In this document: one piece after another, positions 45,698-54,629 of the stretch
How the letters are laid out: every line of letters starts with the position of its first letter
Numbering within the stretch: the first letter of the stretch is position 1
Assembly: GCA_019058275.1 (NCBI GenBank)
Contig: JAHLVW010000066.1
Coordinates: forward strand, 1 to 64,000
DNA length: 64,000 bases
Direction: 5' to 3'
Origin: Candidatus Heimdallarchaeota archaeon
GTDB taxonomy: Archaea; Asgardarchaeota; Heimdallarchaeia; JABLTI01
Program-made: the position numbers and the translations under genes
The notes under the pieces: model-generated
The model's database searches: none
Seen by the model: the letters and a program-made list of their open reading frames with translations, nothing else
Told to the model about the DNA's origin: nothing

Positions 45698-47023
45698 TCA
45701 TTTTTTTCTTTCTTTCTTTAATTTTTGAACTTGTTTTGTTATTTTTTCAATCACTTCAAAATCTGTTAAGACATTCTTTGGTCCATCTTTCACTTTTCGT
45801 AATCGTAAAGGTACTGTATCCATTCTGTAAGCTGTTCCTTCGGATTCTACTCCTGAAACTGTAACTGGAAAAATAACTTCTGCTAATCTTGTTGTTGGAG
45901 TTTCGTATGGATCCAAAACAATCATTGGGATTTTAGCAAATTGTTGCATTACCCTTTTAGGAGAATTTCCTACTGGATCCGAAGCAACAATCATTGCTGC
46001 ATCAGCTTCTCCTCGAGATAGTACACCAGTTAATGAGAATTCTCCTGGATTATATTGAGGGAATCCTCTAGTCAAAGAAACAGCGAAAGGATAACCTGTG
46101 CTCCAAGTTAAGACATTTTGAGCACCAGTAACATTATAATGACCTCTTAAAGGCATAATATAAAACTTAGTATATTCATTCAAATCTCTAACTAGGCTTA
46201 AAGCAGCATCTACGTTACGATGTTTTCCTTTTGTTGTTGCTAAACCAAGACCGAAAAAGAGTGCACCATGTTTCGCGTTTTTCATTATATCAACTAATTC
46301 ATGGATTTTTTCTATAGGAACGCCAGAAACCTCTTCCTCTTTCAGCTTTCTTCCCCTAACTATAGCTCTTACTGCACTAATAAATTCAAAATCCCCACCA
46401 GGTTCGATTTGTATGAAATGATTTGCTAGCTTTGCAGTTTCAGTCATACGAATATCAATTACAATAACAGTTCGTTCTTGGAATCCTTTTTCTCTGAAAT
46501 ATCCTCGTGGAAACGTTGTATAACGACTCATGTGTCTTGGATGTGCTTCCATAGGATTGCAACCAACATATATTATAACATCAGATCTATTCCTTACTTC
46601 ACCCAAGGTACATCCTGCAAGTCCAATTTCTTGAATTCCAATAACTGAAGGTCCATGGCAAACAGATGGGCAATGATCCCAAATTGCTCCTATTTCTTCT
46701 GCTAGTTTAATGCTTTCTCTGTGTGCATCAGCTTCTGTTGATCCAAATCCATAAAATATTGGATAATCAGCAGCCAGTAATATTTTAGCTGCTCGGTTAA
46801 TAGCTTCCCCATAACTTACTTCAATAAAACAGTCTTTCTTTTTGATAAGTGGTTTTAAGATTCTTTTACCTTCTTTAATCCCTTGTATTTTTGCTACACC
46901 TAGCTGACAAGCGTTTTTTACTTCTATGATTTCATTGTTATCATCTATTATTACTTCAATATCATCACATAAGCTTCCACAAAATGGACAAACAACATCT
47001 GTTATTTTCTTCATACCATTCAT
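45698..47023 (-). CDS. fwdB: Formylmethanofuran dehydrogenase subunit B (molybdopterin/tungstopterin)
   Basis: FwdB holds the Mo/W-bis-pterin active site that reduces CO2 to formate before it is handed to methanofuran. It has the N-terminal 4Fe-4S site CPFCGSLCDD (C12, C15, C19 and C39) and the active-site segment CPSVCHGPS, where C122 is the likely Mo/W ligand; it is cysteine, not selenocysteine. Molybdopterin contacts GSTEADAHRES and VASDPVGNSP follow. Length 441. It lies seven bases after fwdD, forming a fwdDB operon on the minus strand. The ATGs at 47023 and 47014 are both possible. In this pathway it can work in either direction. Confidence 0.94.
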   Translation of the reverse strand: MNGMKKITDVVCPFCGSLCDDIEVIIDDNNEIIEVKNACQLGVAKIQGIKEGKRILKPLIKKKDCFIEVSYGEAINRAAKILLAADYPIFYGFGSTEADAHRESIKLAEEIGAIWDHCPSVCHGPSVIGIQEIGLAGCTLGEVRNRSDVIIYVGCNPMEAHPRHMSRYTTFPRGYFREKGFQERTVIVIDIRMTETAKLANHFIQIEPGGDFEFISAVRAIVRGRKLKEEEVSGVPIEKIHELVDIMKNAKHGALFFGLGLATTKGKHRNVDAALSLVRDLNEYTKFYIMPLRGHYNVTGAQNVLTWSTGYPFAVSLTRGFPQYNPGEFSLTGVLSRGEADAAMIVASDPVGNSPKRVMQQFAKIPMIVLDPYETPTTRLAEVIFPVTVSGVESEGTAYRMDTVPLRLRKVKDGPKNVLTDFEVIEKITKQVQKLKKERKK

Positions 47024-47030
47024 CTTCCGC

Positions 47031-47447
47031 TTATTTTTTCTCTTCGTTAGTCATTAATTCTTGAAGTAATTCCTCTACTTCTAAAATTGATTTATTAGTT
47101 CTTGAGATAACTGCCTTAATACCTTTGAAAAGAGGTACTCCTATGCCAGCTTTCCCGGGGGGAGTAATCCAGTTAGCATAAATACCAAGTGGCATAAAAA
47201 TTACTCCTTCATGAGGAGCATCTTTAGATGTCATCGCTTTTACAACAATAGCTCCTTCTGAAGTCTTGATTCTTACATTTTGATTGTCTGATAACCTAAT
47301 CTTTGACATATCTCTTGGATCCATAAAACAAATTGCTATTGCTTTTCGAGCATCTTTAGAAATTTTCATTCCAGCTAAAGTTATTCCTTGTTCTATTGTC
47401 CTTCCAGATGTTAAAATAACTTCAAGAGAAGTAGGAGGTTTCGACAT
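47031..47447 (-). CDS. fwdD: Formylmethanofuran dehydrogenase subunit D (molybdopterin-dinucleotide binding)
   Basis: A 138-residue protein matching FwdD: VILTSGRTIEQG at the start, DMSKIRLSDNQNVRIKTSEGAIVVKA and FMPLGIYANWITPP, the segment that completes the pterin-binding pocket of FwdB. It is the first gene of the minus-strand fwdDB pair, with a TATA-like TACTTTAAATAG about 50 bases upstream. Confidence 0.92.
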   Translation of the reverse strand: MSKPPTSLEVILTSGRTIEQGITLAGMKISKDARKAIAICFMDPRDMSKIRLSDNQNVRIKTSEGAIVVKAMTSKDAPHEGVIFMPLGIYANWITPPGKAGIGVPLFKGIKAVISRTNKSILEVEELLQELMTNEEKK

Positions 47448-47491
47448 GTTTTATTCCTTTTAATCCAGTTTTCTTAATCTATTTTAATTCT

Positions 47492-47506
47492 GCTATTTAA
47501 AGTATT
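47492..47506 (-). promoter_or_regulatory. TATA-like element of fwdDB
   Basis: On the minus strand the bases read AATACTTTAAATAGC, a TATA-box shape about 50 bases before the fwdD start. Confidence 0.35.
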
Positions 47507-47519
47507 AAAAAACTACTAG

Positions 47520-48035
47520 TTAGAATTTTTTAGATAATTTTTCAGACAATCTTGCTCTCTCAATTTCATTGTTAATACTTTTTATGACATGATTAATGAT
47601 TAATGATTGAACACCTTCAGTTAATAAATCCCAATTGTCTATATATGGTGACAAATAGAGTGCTATATCATTATTATCAGCAATAAGGTTAAGTTGCAAA
47701 GTATGAGTTATTACCTTTGCAAATTCTTTATTCCTTATAATGGCTTGCAAACTATCTTCTCTTATATTGTCAATGAGCTCATCCAAAAAGTGTAACTTCT
47801 TTTTAATAAAAGATTTAAGAGTAAATAAAACGCTATACAAACTATCAATGCTAGCTTTTTTGATATCAAATGTTCTAAATCTATCGGGATTGGTTCCTGC
47901 TTGCTGCAAAATTAAAGCTGAAACTAGAAGTGTTGCCTCATCAAGAATGTGTCTTAGCTCATTTTCAGCTTTTACAATACGAGGTCTAATATATCTCCTA
48001 GCTTTAACCATCAACATCATCCAATTGATTTTCAT
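47520..48035 (-). CDS. Helical protein of unknown function beside fwd genes
   Basis: A 171-residue all-helical protein with no recognised family. It sits between the minus-strand fwdDB pair and the plus-strand fwd ferredoxin genes. The strand and spacing (72 bases from fwdD) allow co-transcription with fwdDB. Nothing in its sequence suggests a metal or cofactor site. A start at 48008 (MVKARRY...) is an alternative to the first ATG. Confidence 0.6.
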   Translation of the reverse strand: MKINWMMLMVKARRYIRPRIVKAENELRHILDEATLLVSALILQQAGTNPDRFRTFDIKKASIDSLYSVLFTLKSFIKKKLHFLDELIDNIREDSLQAIIRNKEFAKVITHTLQLNLIADNNDIALYLSPYIDNWDLLTEGVQSLIINHVIKSINNEIERARLSEKLSKKF

Positions 48036-48183
48036 GAAGTTATCTTGTTTAATATAAAGCTTCGTATAGTAAATGATTGCTGAAGAACAAATTTTTAATT
48101 AGCATCCCAAAAGCTACTTAAAATCAGATTAATGAATTAAATAACAAGATATATGAGTTTAATATTAAAATATACAAATTTGA

Positions 48184-48486
48184 GTGTGTAATGTGCCTGC
48201 TTATGAAAGAATAACGTATAGGATAACCATCGATACTGAACGATGTAATGGATGTAATAATTGCACTACCGCTTGTCCTGTTAATGCAGAATTAATGAAG
48301 AAAAAGAATTTTGATCCAGATGAGCGTGTAATTGCTATTAAGAATGGTGTAGCAGTTGTAATTAATCCATTTAGGTGTGATGGTGACGGTATATGTATGA
48401 TTGTATGTCCAGAAGATTGCATAACAATTGAATTTATACCCTTATCTGAATATCAAGATGCAGAACAAGAAAAAACTGAAGTGTAA
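48184..48486 (+). CDS. Two-cluster ferredoxin, FwdG-like
   Basis: A small ferredoxin of about 100 residues with two 4Fe-4S motifs, CNGCNNCTTACP and CDGDGICMIVCP (the second has one extra residue between its first cysteines). It is the first gene of the plus-strand fwd set and probably passes electrons to FwdB through FwdF. The start is GTG at 48184 or 48193; the second looks better for the protein. A TATA-like ATTAAAATATA lies about 15-25 bases upstream, suggesting a nearly leaderless transcript. Confidence 0.85.
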   Translation: MCNVPAYERITYRITIDTERCNGCNNCTTACPVNAELMKKKNFDPDERVIAIKNGVAVVINPFRCDGDGICMIVCPEDCITIEFIPLSEYQDAEQEKTEV

Positions 48487-48527
48487 ATCTTACATTAAAT
48501 TTACCATATTAATAATGGAGAATCAAA

Positions 48528-49295
48528 ATGACTCGAGTTTCAACAGTAAAGAGAAAAACTAATAAGCTTATTACTGAGCGAACAGAACCTCGAGTCAAAA
48601 CCTCTCTAATTCTTGATTTAGATAAATGTACAGGTTGTAACTTATGCACAACGGTTTGCCCAAGATATGCTATTGAGAGGGGACCAATCGGAGCTTCTAT
48701 CAGGAAACGCGTTGAAGCACCTCCAATTAGAATAAACTATCATAAGTGTATATTTTGTGGTTTATGTGCTTACATATGTCCATTTAATGCATTAACATTA
48801 ATGATAAATAATAAACCCACAGAAAAAATCAAGAGAGGAATTTCATTACCTTATCTTGAAGGTGATGAAGTATATTGTAAAAGAACTGGTGAGACAGCAT
48901 TAAAATTTATAGAAGGTAATATTAACATCATAGATAGTAAATGTCCGGGTGGATGTTCTACTTGTATTGAAATCTGTCCAGTACAATGTTTGTACCTACC
49001 TATTGCTCCAAAAAACAAGCCCTGGGAGAAACCTCCTAAAGTTGGTGTCAATCGCGAAACGTGCTTATATTGTGGTGCTTGTGTTTATGCATGCCCTGCA
49101 AATGGAGCTATAAATCTTGAGCGTACAAGAATCAAACATAGTGAAGAGGGATCTGAGAGCAAAATTTGGCAAAATATGGAAGAAAAATTACTAAAACCAG
49201 TCGAATCAAGAGATTGGTTTTTTGAGGAAAGGATAGAAACTTCTCTAAGAGGTGATCGAAAATTAGCTCCCAAAAGAAAAACTCTAAAGGAATAA
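48528..49295 (+). CDS. Polyferredoxin, FwdF-like
   Basis: A 255-residue polyferredoxin with four 4Fe-4S motifs: CTGCNLCTTVCP, CIFCGLCAYICP, CPGGCSTCIEICP and CLYCGACVYACP. The FwdF of methanogens carries eight clusters in about 350 residues, so this is a shorter version. It is expected to wire several Fwd units together and to outside electron carriers. It runs straight into fwdA: its stop at 49293-49295 overlaps the likely fwdA start. Confidence 0.88.
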   Translation: MTRVSTVKRKTNKLITERTEPRVKTSLILDLDKCTGCNLCTTVCPRYAIERGPIGASIRKRVEAPPIRINYHKCIFCGLCAYICPFNALTLMINNKPTEKIKRGISLPYLEGDEVYCKRTGETALKFIEGNINIIDSKCPGGCSTCIEICPVQCLYLPIAPKNKPWEKPPKVGVNRETCLYCGACVYACPANGAINLERTRIKHSEEGSESKIWQNMEEKLLKPVESRDWFFEERIETSLRGDRKLAPKRKTLKE

Positions 49296-51022
49296 TAATC
49301 AAAAATGGGTCTGTTTTTGATCCCAAAAATAACATTCATGGTGAGAAAAAAGACATTGTAATTGTTGCCAACAAAATAGTAGATTCAAATGAAGTTAGAA
49401 AAGATATTAAATTGAAAACAATTGATGCTAAGGGTTTAGTTGTCATGCCTGGGGGAGTTGATATACATGCTCATATTGCTGGTCCTAAAGTAAATGCTGG
49501 TCGATTGTTAAGACCCGAAGATCATAGGGTTGATGTTCATAAAAAAACAGCTTATGCTAGAGCTGGTGTAGGACGTTCAGTACCTTCTACATTTTACACG
49601 GGATATGCTTATTTGAAATTAGGTTATACTTGTGCAATGGAACCTGCAATGCCTCCTTTAGAAGCAAGACATACACATGAAGAATTAATGGACATACCAA
49701 TAATTGACAAAGGTGCATATACTCTACTTGGTAGTAACTGGTTTCTTTTAGAAAGAATAAGTAAAATGAATTTAGATGAAATGTGTGCTTTTGTTTCTTG
49801 GTTGCTATATTCTTCTGGAGGATATAGTATCAAATTAGTAAATCCTGGAGGAGAAGAAAGCTGGGCTTGGGGAAAAAATGTTTGTTCACTTGATGATAAG
49901 ATCGCTTATTTCAAAGCAACACCTCGAAAGATTATCAAAACTTTAGCAGCAGTAAATGAAAGACTCTCATTACCTCATACCATCCATTTACATACTAACA
50001 ATTTGGGTGTACCTGGAAATTATGATGTTACCTTAGAAACAATGAAATGTTTACAGGATATAAAGCCAAAGAAAGGAAGAAAAAGGAATGTTCATATTAC
50101 CCATATACAATTTTCCTCCTACGGAGGTAAAGGTTGGGGAGATTTCTGTTCTGAAGCACCTGAAGTAGCTAACTTTGTAAACAAACATGATCATGTTACG
50201 TGTGATATTGGTCAGATTGTCTTTACAAATACTACAACAATGACTGCTGATGGAGCTTGGGAATGGGCTCTAAGAGGTATAACAGAAAATCTTGCCTGGT
50301 CGCCCAGATCAGGTTCGAAATGGATGAATGCACAAGTTGAATTGGAATCTTGTGCAGGAATAGTTCCCTACATTTTTAGGCGAAGAAACTCTGTAAATGC
50401 TATTCAATGGGCTCTTGGTTTAGAATTCTTACTATTAATAGATGATCTCTCAAAGGTTAACATTTCAACTGATCATCCTAATGGTGGTCCATTTACATTC
50501 TATCCTATGATATTTAGTTGGTTAATGAGTAAAAAAGCTCGTGAGCGAATGCTCAGTCGAGCTGATAAAGCTCCTTCAGAAAAGACAACTTTAAGTGATA
50601 TTACAAAAGAGCTTTCACTTTCGGATATAGTTCAAGTAAGTAGAACCAGTGCAGCACAAATACTTGGACTTGAAAATAAGGGTCATTTAGGTATTGGTGC
50701 TGATGCGGATGTTGCAATTCATGATTTCAGAATACCTCTGAATAAGTTAAATCAAGATTACAATGCAATTGAGAAGGGATTTTCAGAAACCAAATACACA
50801 ATAAAAGATGGTTTAATTGTTTATTCAAATGGAAAAATCCTCTCTAATCCTATAGGTCGAACTTTTAGAGTTAAAGCTGAAGTACCTGAAGATTGGACTT
50901 TGGGTATTCAAGATGCTATTGAAGAACGTTTCAGAAAATATTATACAGTAAGCTTGAATAACTATGCCATACAAAAGGAATACTTTCCAAGAGAAGAATT
51001 AATAGTTACTAAATTACAATGA
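49292..51022 (+). CDS. fwdA: Formylmethanofuran dehydrogenase subunit A, no standard start codon
   Basis: FwdA is the dinuclear metal amidohydrolase that condenses formate with methanofuran. It has DIHAHIAG with His60 and His62, KLVNPGG with a lysine (about 181) in the place that is carboxylated in studied FwdA, HLHTNNLG, HITHIQFSSYGG and STDHPNGG for the catalytic aspartate. The N-terminal IIIKNGSVFDPKNN segment is in frame but has no ATG, GTG or TTG; translation must begin at ATA (49292 or 49295), ATC (49298) or possibly ATT (49262), behind AAAGGA. The first usual start, TTG 49412, would cut off 40 residues of the fold. It overlaps the polyferredoxin stop, so translation may restart there. 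Confidence 0.9.
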   Translation: MIIKNGSVFDPKNNIHGEKKDIVIVANKIVDSNEVRKDIKLKTIDAKGLVVMPGGVDIHAHIAGPKVNAGRLLRPEDHRVDVHKKTAYARAGVGRSVPSTFYTGYAYLKLGYTCAMEPAMPPLEARHTHEELMDIPIIDKGAYTLLGSNWFLLERISKMNLDEMCAFVSWLLYSSGGYSIKLVNPGGEESWAWGKNVCSLDDKIAYFKATPRKIIKTLAAVNERLSLPHTIHLHTNNLGVPGNYDVTLETMKCLQDIKPKKGRKRNVHITHIQFSSYGGKGWGDFCSEAPEVANFVNKHDHVTCDIGQIVFTNTTTMTADGAWEWALRGITENLAWSPRSGSKWMNAQVELESCAGIVPYIFRRRNSVNAIQWALGLEFLLLIDDLSKVNISTDHPNGGPFTFYPMIFSWLMSKKARERMLSRADKAPSEKTTLSDITKELSLSDIVQVSRTSAAQILGLENKGHLGIGADADVAIHDFRIPLNKLNQDYNAIEKGFSETKYTIKDGLIVYSNGKILSNPIGRTFRVKAEVPEDWTLGIQDAIEERFRKYYTVSLNNYAIQKEYFPREELIVTKLQ

Positions 51023-51040
51023 AAAAAAGTTGAACAGAAA

Positions 51041-51865
51041 ATGACCAAAATAACTTTAACCCTTAGGAAGACAACTAAAAAACCAAACATACCAATTGAA
51101 GCAGAAATAATTTCCCCTGACAATTTCGCAAAGAAAAGTATTGATGAAATACGACAATTATCTATTTGGAGAGGTAACAAAGAAATTACACTAAACGATG
51201 TTTTCTCTATAAGGGGAGATGAAAATTTAGGTTCTGAAATAAAGGATATTGAGATTCTTCTGAAGGGTGAATTATCTACCTACAAAAGAATTGGGCAAAA
51301 GATGTCTGATGGAACAATAACAGTTGTTGGATCCATTGGCATGCACTTAGGAGTTCAAATGTCAGGAGGTAAAATCATAGTTACTGGTAATGTTGATGAT
51401 TTTGCTGGTGCAAATATGAAGGGAGGAGAACTTCACATAAAAGGAAATGCTGGACATTATTTGGGAGGATCTGTACGTGGAGATTGGCGAGGGATGACAA
51501 AAGGTAAGATTAAGGTAGAAGGGAATGTTAAGAACGAATGTGGATTATGGATGAGAAATGGTTTAATTGAAATAAATGGGGGAGCTAAAATGTTCTTGGG
51601 TATGCATCTACATAATGGAATAATAGTTATTGATGGAAATGTTACTGAAAGAGCTGGAGCTGAAATGACTGGTGGAGTCATTGTCATTAAAGGAAAATTG
51701 CAAAAGAATTTACCATCTTTCGAGTTTCAAAAAACAGTAGAAAATCTTGAGATAAAGAATTATGGGATTATTGAAGGTTCTTTCTTAGAGTTTAAAGGAG
51801 ATTATGCAGAAAGAAAACAAGGAACACTTTATCTCTTTAAAAAAAACAACAAGCACCTACAATGA
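51041..51865 (+). CDS. fwdC: Formylmethanofuran dehydrogenase subunit C
   Basis: FwdC is a beta-helix of GXGXG repeats like the C-terminal domain of glutamate synthase and helps bind FwdA. The repeats are clear: DGTITVVGSIGMHLGVQMSG, then GGKIIVTGNVDDFAGANMKG, GGELHIKGNAGHYLGG and more, each about 20 residues. It follows fwdA by 18 bases and its 3' end overlaps the convergent gene by nine bases. Confidence 0.92.
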   Translation: MTKITLTLRKTTKKPNIPIEAEIISPDNFAKKSIDEIRQLSIWRGNKEITLNDVFSIRGDENLGSEIKDIEILLKGELSTYKRIGQKMSDGTITVVGSIGMHLGVQMSGGKIIVTGNVDDFAGANMKGGELHIKGNAGHYLGGSVRGDWRGMTKGKIKVEGNVKNECGLWMRNGLIEINGGAKMFLGMHLHNGIIVIDGNVTERAGAEMTGGVIVIKGKLQKNLPSFEFQKTVENLEIKNYGIIEGSFLEFKGDYAERKQGTLYLFKKNNKHLQ

Positions 51866-52573
51866 GCTAGTATACACACATCTCGAGACAATATCATAAA
51901 TTGTTTTTAACATGTTAAGATTTGTAACATCTTGATCAAAAGATATTACACCATTAGCAGAGACAGTAACAGTGAGCTGCAAATTAACCTCTCGTATAAT
52001 GAGCTTTATTTCTTGATTTCTTGGCTTATAGCTTTTCAAGTTATTTTGGAAAACATCGTGATTTCTAACAAAGATTTCCAAATTACCGGAAAGAGTTTCA
52101 TCAATACTGAGATCACTTACAGTCATAGAAATTGGTGAAACCTTGTGACGTGTTTTAGATATTCTTTGATAAAAATCCTCTAAATCTAAATCACATGGTA
52201 TAAATATTAGTTTAATTTTTTTGCTTAGAAAATCAGTTGCTTTTTTTATGTGAGTCTTTTTGCCTGTGAAATAACAGAGCAAAATACCTACCGGTGGTTC
52301 TAAGTCTACTGGAGGATCTATAATCTTGATACTGGTGTCATCGTAAACAATCATAGTTTCAGTTCTCATAGAAGGTAAATTTCTGTGTGGAAAAGCAAAT
52401 TTCTTCTCATACATGATATAATACTTGCCTTGAAAGAAGCTAGTTGCTAAAGGATCGAAAGCAATGAATTCAGTATCGATTGTTGGATTTCCGAAATCAA
52501 TACTCGCAAATTGCTCTTTAGTTAAATGCTCTTCTCCAACTAAATAACCCCAAAATAAGGCAATTGTATTCAA
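51857..52573 (-). CDS. Unknown protein convergent with fwdC
   Basis: A 238-residue soluble alpha/beta protein with no recognised family. It starts MNTIALFWGYLVGEEHL and has no signal peptide, membrane helix or metal motif. The last nine bases overlap the end of fwdC on the other strand. The composition is normal for the window, so it is likely a native gene. Confidence 0.6.
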   Translation of the reverse strand: MNTIALFWGYLVGEEHLTKEQFASIDFGNPTIDTEFIAFDPLATSFFQGKYYIMYEKKFAFPHRNLPSMRTETMIVYDDTSIKIIDPPVDLEPPVGILLCYFTGKKTHIKKATDFLSKKIKLIFIPCDLDLEDFYQRISKTRHKVSPISMTVSDLSIDETLSGNLEIFVRNHDVFQNNLKSYKPRNQEIKLIIREVNLQLTVTVSANGVISFDQDVTNLNMLKTIYDIVSRCVYTSSL

Positions 52574-52664
52574 TGATATAACCTCTTAAGATTATAAAAA
52601 TACTATATTAAAATTGATTAATAAGAATTTCACAAAAGAACTATTTTAAGGTTCATCTAACCCG

Positions 52665-53270
52665 TTACATCTCGAGATATTTTTGTGCAGGTGACTTCTC
52701 TTCCTCTTCAAACTGCTCGAGAAGCATTTTTCGTCTTAATCTCATTGCAATATAAAATCCTATAGAAAGCACAATAATAATAGCTATTGCTGAAATTAAG
52801 CCTATAACCCAAGGTTGAATATTGTTAGATTTATATGTGAAGGTAAAATCTACATCAACACCCAAATTATTTGGATTGAAGAAAACAAAGTAAATTGTTC
52901 CATTGTCACTGGTAGTAGTTCTAGCTCGCTCAGATTTCACTTCTAGGTATCCAAGGTTTTCATAGTAAACTGATCTTTCAGTTAAACTCATACCTTGCAT
53001 AAGCTGATAATTATGTTCTGTAACTTCTATACTTTGAATTGTTAATTCACTGATCCATTCAAAAATGATAACTTGATTAGCAATTAAATCTGTTTCCTTA
53101 ATGAAAGCCCAGCTTTCAAGAGGAATAAAATATGTTCTTGTAATTGGTGCAGGATCATCGTTGGCAAGAACAAACGAAGTCATATGAGCAAATACTGTAA
53201 AAGCAATTAGAAAGGTTGTTAACAGACGTATGTGTTTGGTATTCATAAGTATCAGCAATTTATCGAGCAT
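52665..53270 (-). CDS. Small exported protein with C-terminal membrane anchor
   Basis: A 201-residue protein with an N-terminal signal (from the second possible ATG at 53246, about residues 8-28), a soluble domain of about 110 residues and a C-terminal hydrophobic helix (about 153-176) followed by MRLRRK and an acidic tail. It is a type I membrane protein exposed outside the cell. No family recognised. It stands alone. Confidence 0.65.
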   Translation of the reverse strand: MLDKLLILMNTKHIRLLTTFLIAFTVFAHMTSFVLANDDPAPITRTYFIPLESWAFIKETDLIANQVIIFEWISELTIQSIEVTEHNYQLMQGMSLTERSVYYENLGYLEVKSERARTTTSDNGTIYFVFFNPNNLGVDVDFTFTYKSNNIQPWVIGLISAIAIIIVLSIGFYIAMRLRRKMLLEQFEEEEKSPAQKYLEM

Positions 53271-53484
53271 GTACTAACCCAAAAGAATTTCGGAAAATCT
53301 AGATTGATTGAATATAACCGTAAAAAATCATTTTTTGGTAGTTTTCTTTACTTAAACTATAAATCTTTTAGAAAGAGTTTTTAATTTCATTGTTAATATG
53401 AAGGATTGCTTAGTTTATGATTTTACATGAACTCATTGACTCATTGCAGTCGATTGACAAAAAAAGTAAGGTGGGACAAATATA

Positions 53485-53919
53485 ATGTCTAAAAAAGAAA
53501 AAGAGACTAAAACAAAGAAAGCAGAGAAAAAAGAAACAAAACCAAAAGCAACTAAAGCAAAGAAAGCAGAGAAGAAAGAAACAAAACGAAAGACAACTGC
53601 AAAACCAAAAACTGAAAAAGCTGCTGAACCAAAACCAAGAGACAAACCAGAAAACACAATCTTTGTTGGTAATAAACCAGCAATGACATATTGTCTAGCA
53701 GTTATAACTTGCTTCAACGAGAAGAAAGCTAAAGAAGTAAAAATCTGTGCAAGAGGACGTGCTATTAGTAGTGCTGTAGATGTTGCTGAATTGACACGTA
53801 ATAGGTTCTTACCTGATTTAAAAGTTAAGAAAATCACTACCAGTACAGAGCAAGTTGTTCGCAGAGAAGGTGGTGGCGTAGCTAACGTATCCGCAATAGA
53901 AATTATTCTATCTAAATAA
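53485..53919 (+). CDS. alba: Alba chromatin protein with lysine-rich N-terminal tail
   Basis: The last 90 residues are Alba: [39 protein letters not shown] and the C-terminal [13 protein letters not shown] hairpin with the VSAIEIIL end. Alba binds DNA and RNA and is the chief chromatin protein in many archaea. The first 50 residues are an unusually long tail of Lys, Glu, Thr and Ala in a repeat of the type KKAEKKETK, which Alba usually lacks. The tail recalls histone tails and could be a site for modification or for extra DNA contact. A lone gene. Confidence 0.92.
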   Translation: MSKKEKETKTKKAEKKETKPKATKAKKAEKKETKRKTTAKPKTEKAAEPKPRDKPENTIFVGNKPAMTYCLAVITCFNEKKAKEVKICARGRAISSAVDVAELTRNRFLPDLKVKKITTSTEQVVRREGGGVANVSAIEIILSK

Positions 53920-54062
53920 TTTCTTTTCCTTTAATTTTTCAGTTTTTTCCTTTATTCTTTCTTTAAATCTTTTTAAATCATAGTAGCATTAATAAACTAA
54001 TAATTAGTCGATTAACTACTCAAATTTGAGAATTTATCTTTTATTTGTTGGTGTAAATAATT

Positions 54063-54596
54063 ATGAAAACTGCAATATGTGCATTTTGTGCTCAAACTGG
54101 GATGCTTTGTAAAGATTGCCAAACTAAATTAAATAGTGGAGAAATCTCAGATACTGACATTCAAATATCCAAAGTTGCTGTTGAATTTGAAAAATTACAT
54201 CCAAATGTATCAAATGTAGCCATATTGAATACTATTGAAAATTCTGAATTCATTATAATTTTAGTTGCTCCTGGAAACTTACGTTTTCTCGTAGGTGGTA
54301 CTTTAGATTTTCATAACCGTTTGGAAAGAGTGTTAAAGAAACCTGTAAAGATTTTAGAGAAAAGCAAAAACAAACGTAAAGCTATTGATGGTATTTTTTC
54401 ACCTGCATTAATTAGCGGTATTAATACAGTTTTCGTTCCAGCGCGTAATCCCAAACCTGGACAAATATCTGTGGAAGAAGAAACAATTGTTGTTTTATCT
54501 CCAGATGAAAAAATTAGGCTACCAGGTAAACTTGAAGATTTAATTGAACTAGTAAAATTGATTGCTGGTGTTGATATAAGAGTTGAATTTCGTTAA
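54063..54596 (+). CDS. NusA-like KH-domain protein with N-terminal zinc site
   Basis: A 177-residue protein like the archaeal NusA-related KH proteins. It starts with a CxxC pair (CAFC and CKDC, residues 6-19), then has a short acidic helix, and a KH-like region around LVAPGNLRFLVGGT, and a second with SPALISGINTVFVPA. Such proteins are thought to bind RNA during transcription. The KH GxxG loop reads VGGT, weaker than the consensus. It ends about 35 bases from truD on the other strand. Confidence 0.8.
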   Translation: MKTAICAFCAQTGMLCKDCQTKLNSGEISDTDIQISKVAVEFEKLHPNVSNVAILNTIENSEFIIILVAPGNLRFLVGGTLDFHNRLERVLKKPVKILEKSKNKRKAIDGIFSPALISGINTVFVPARNPKPGQISVEEETIVVLSPDEKIRLPGKLEDLIELVKLIAGVDIRVEFR

Positions 54597-54629
54597 TTGA
54601 AATTTAATTCACTAATTTTTCTTCTGTTA

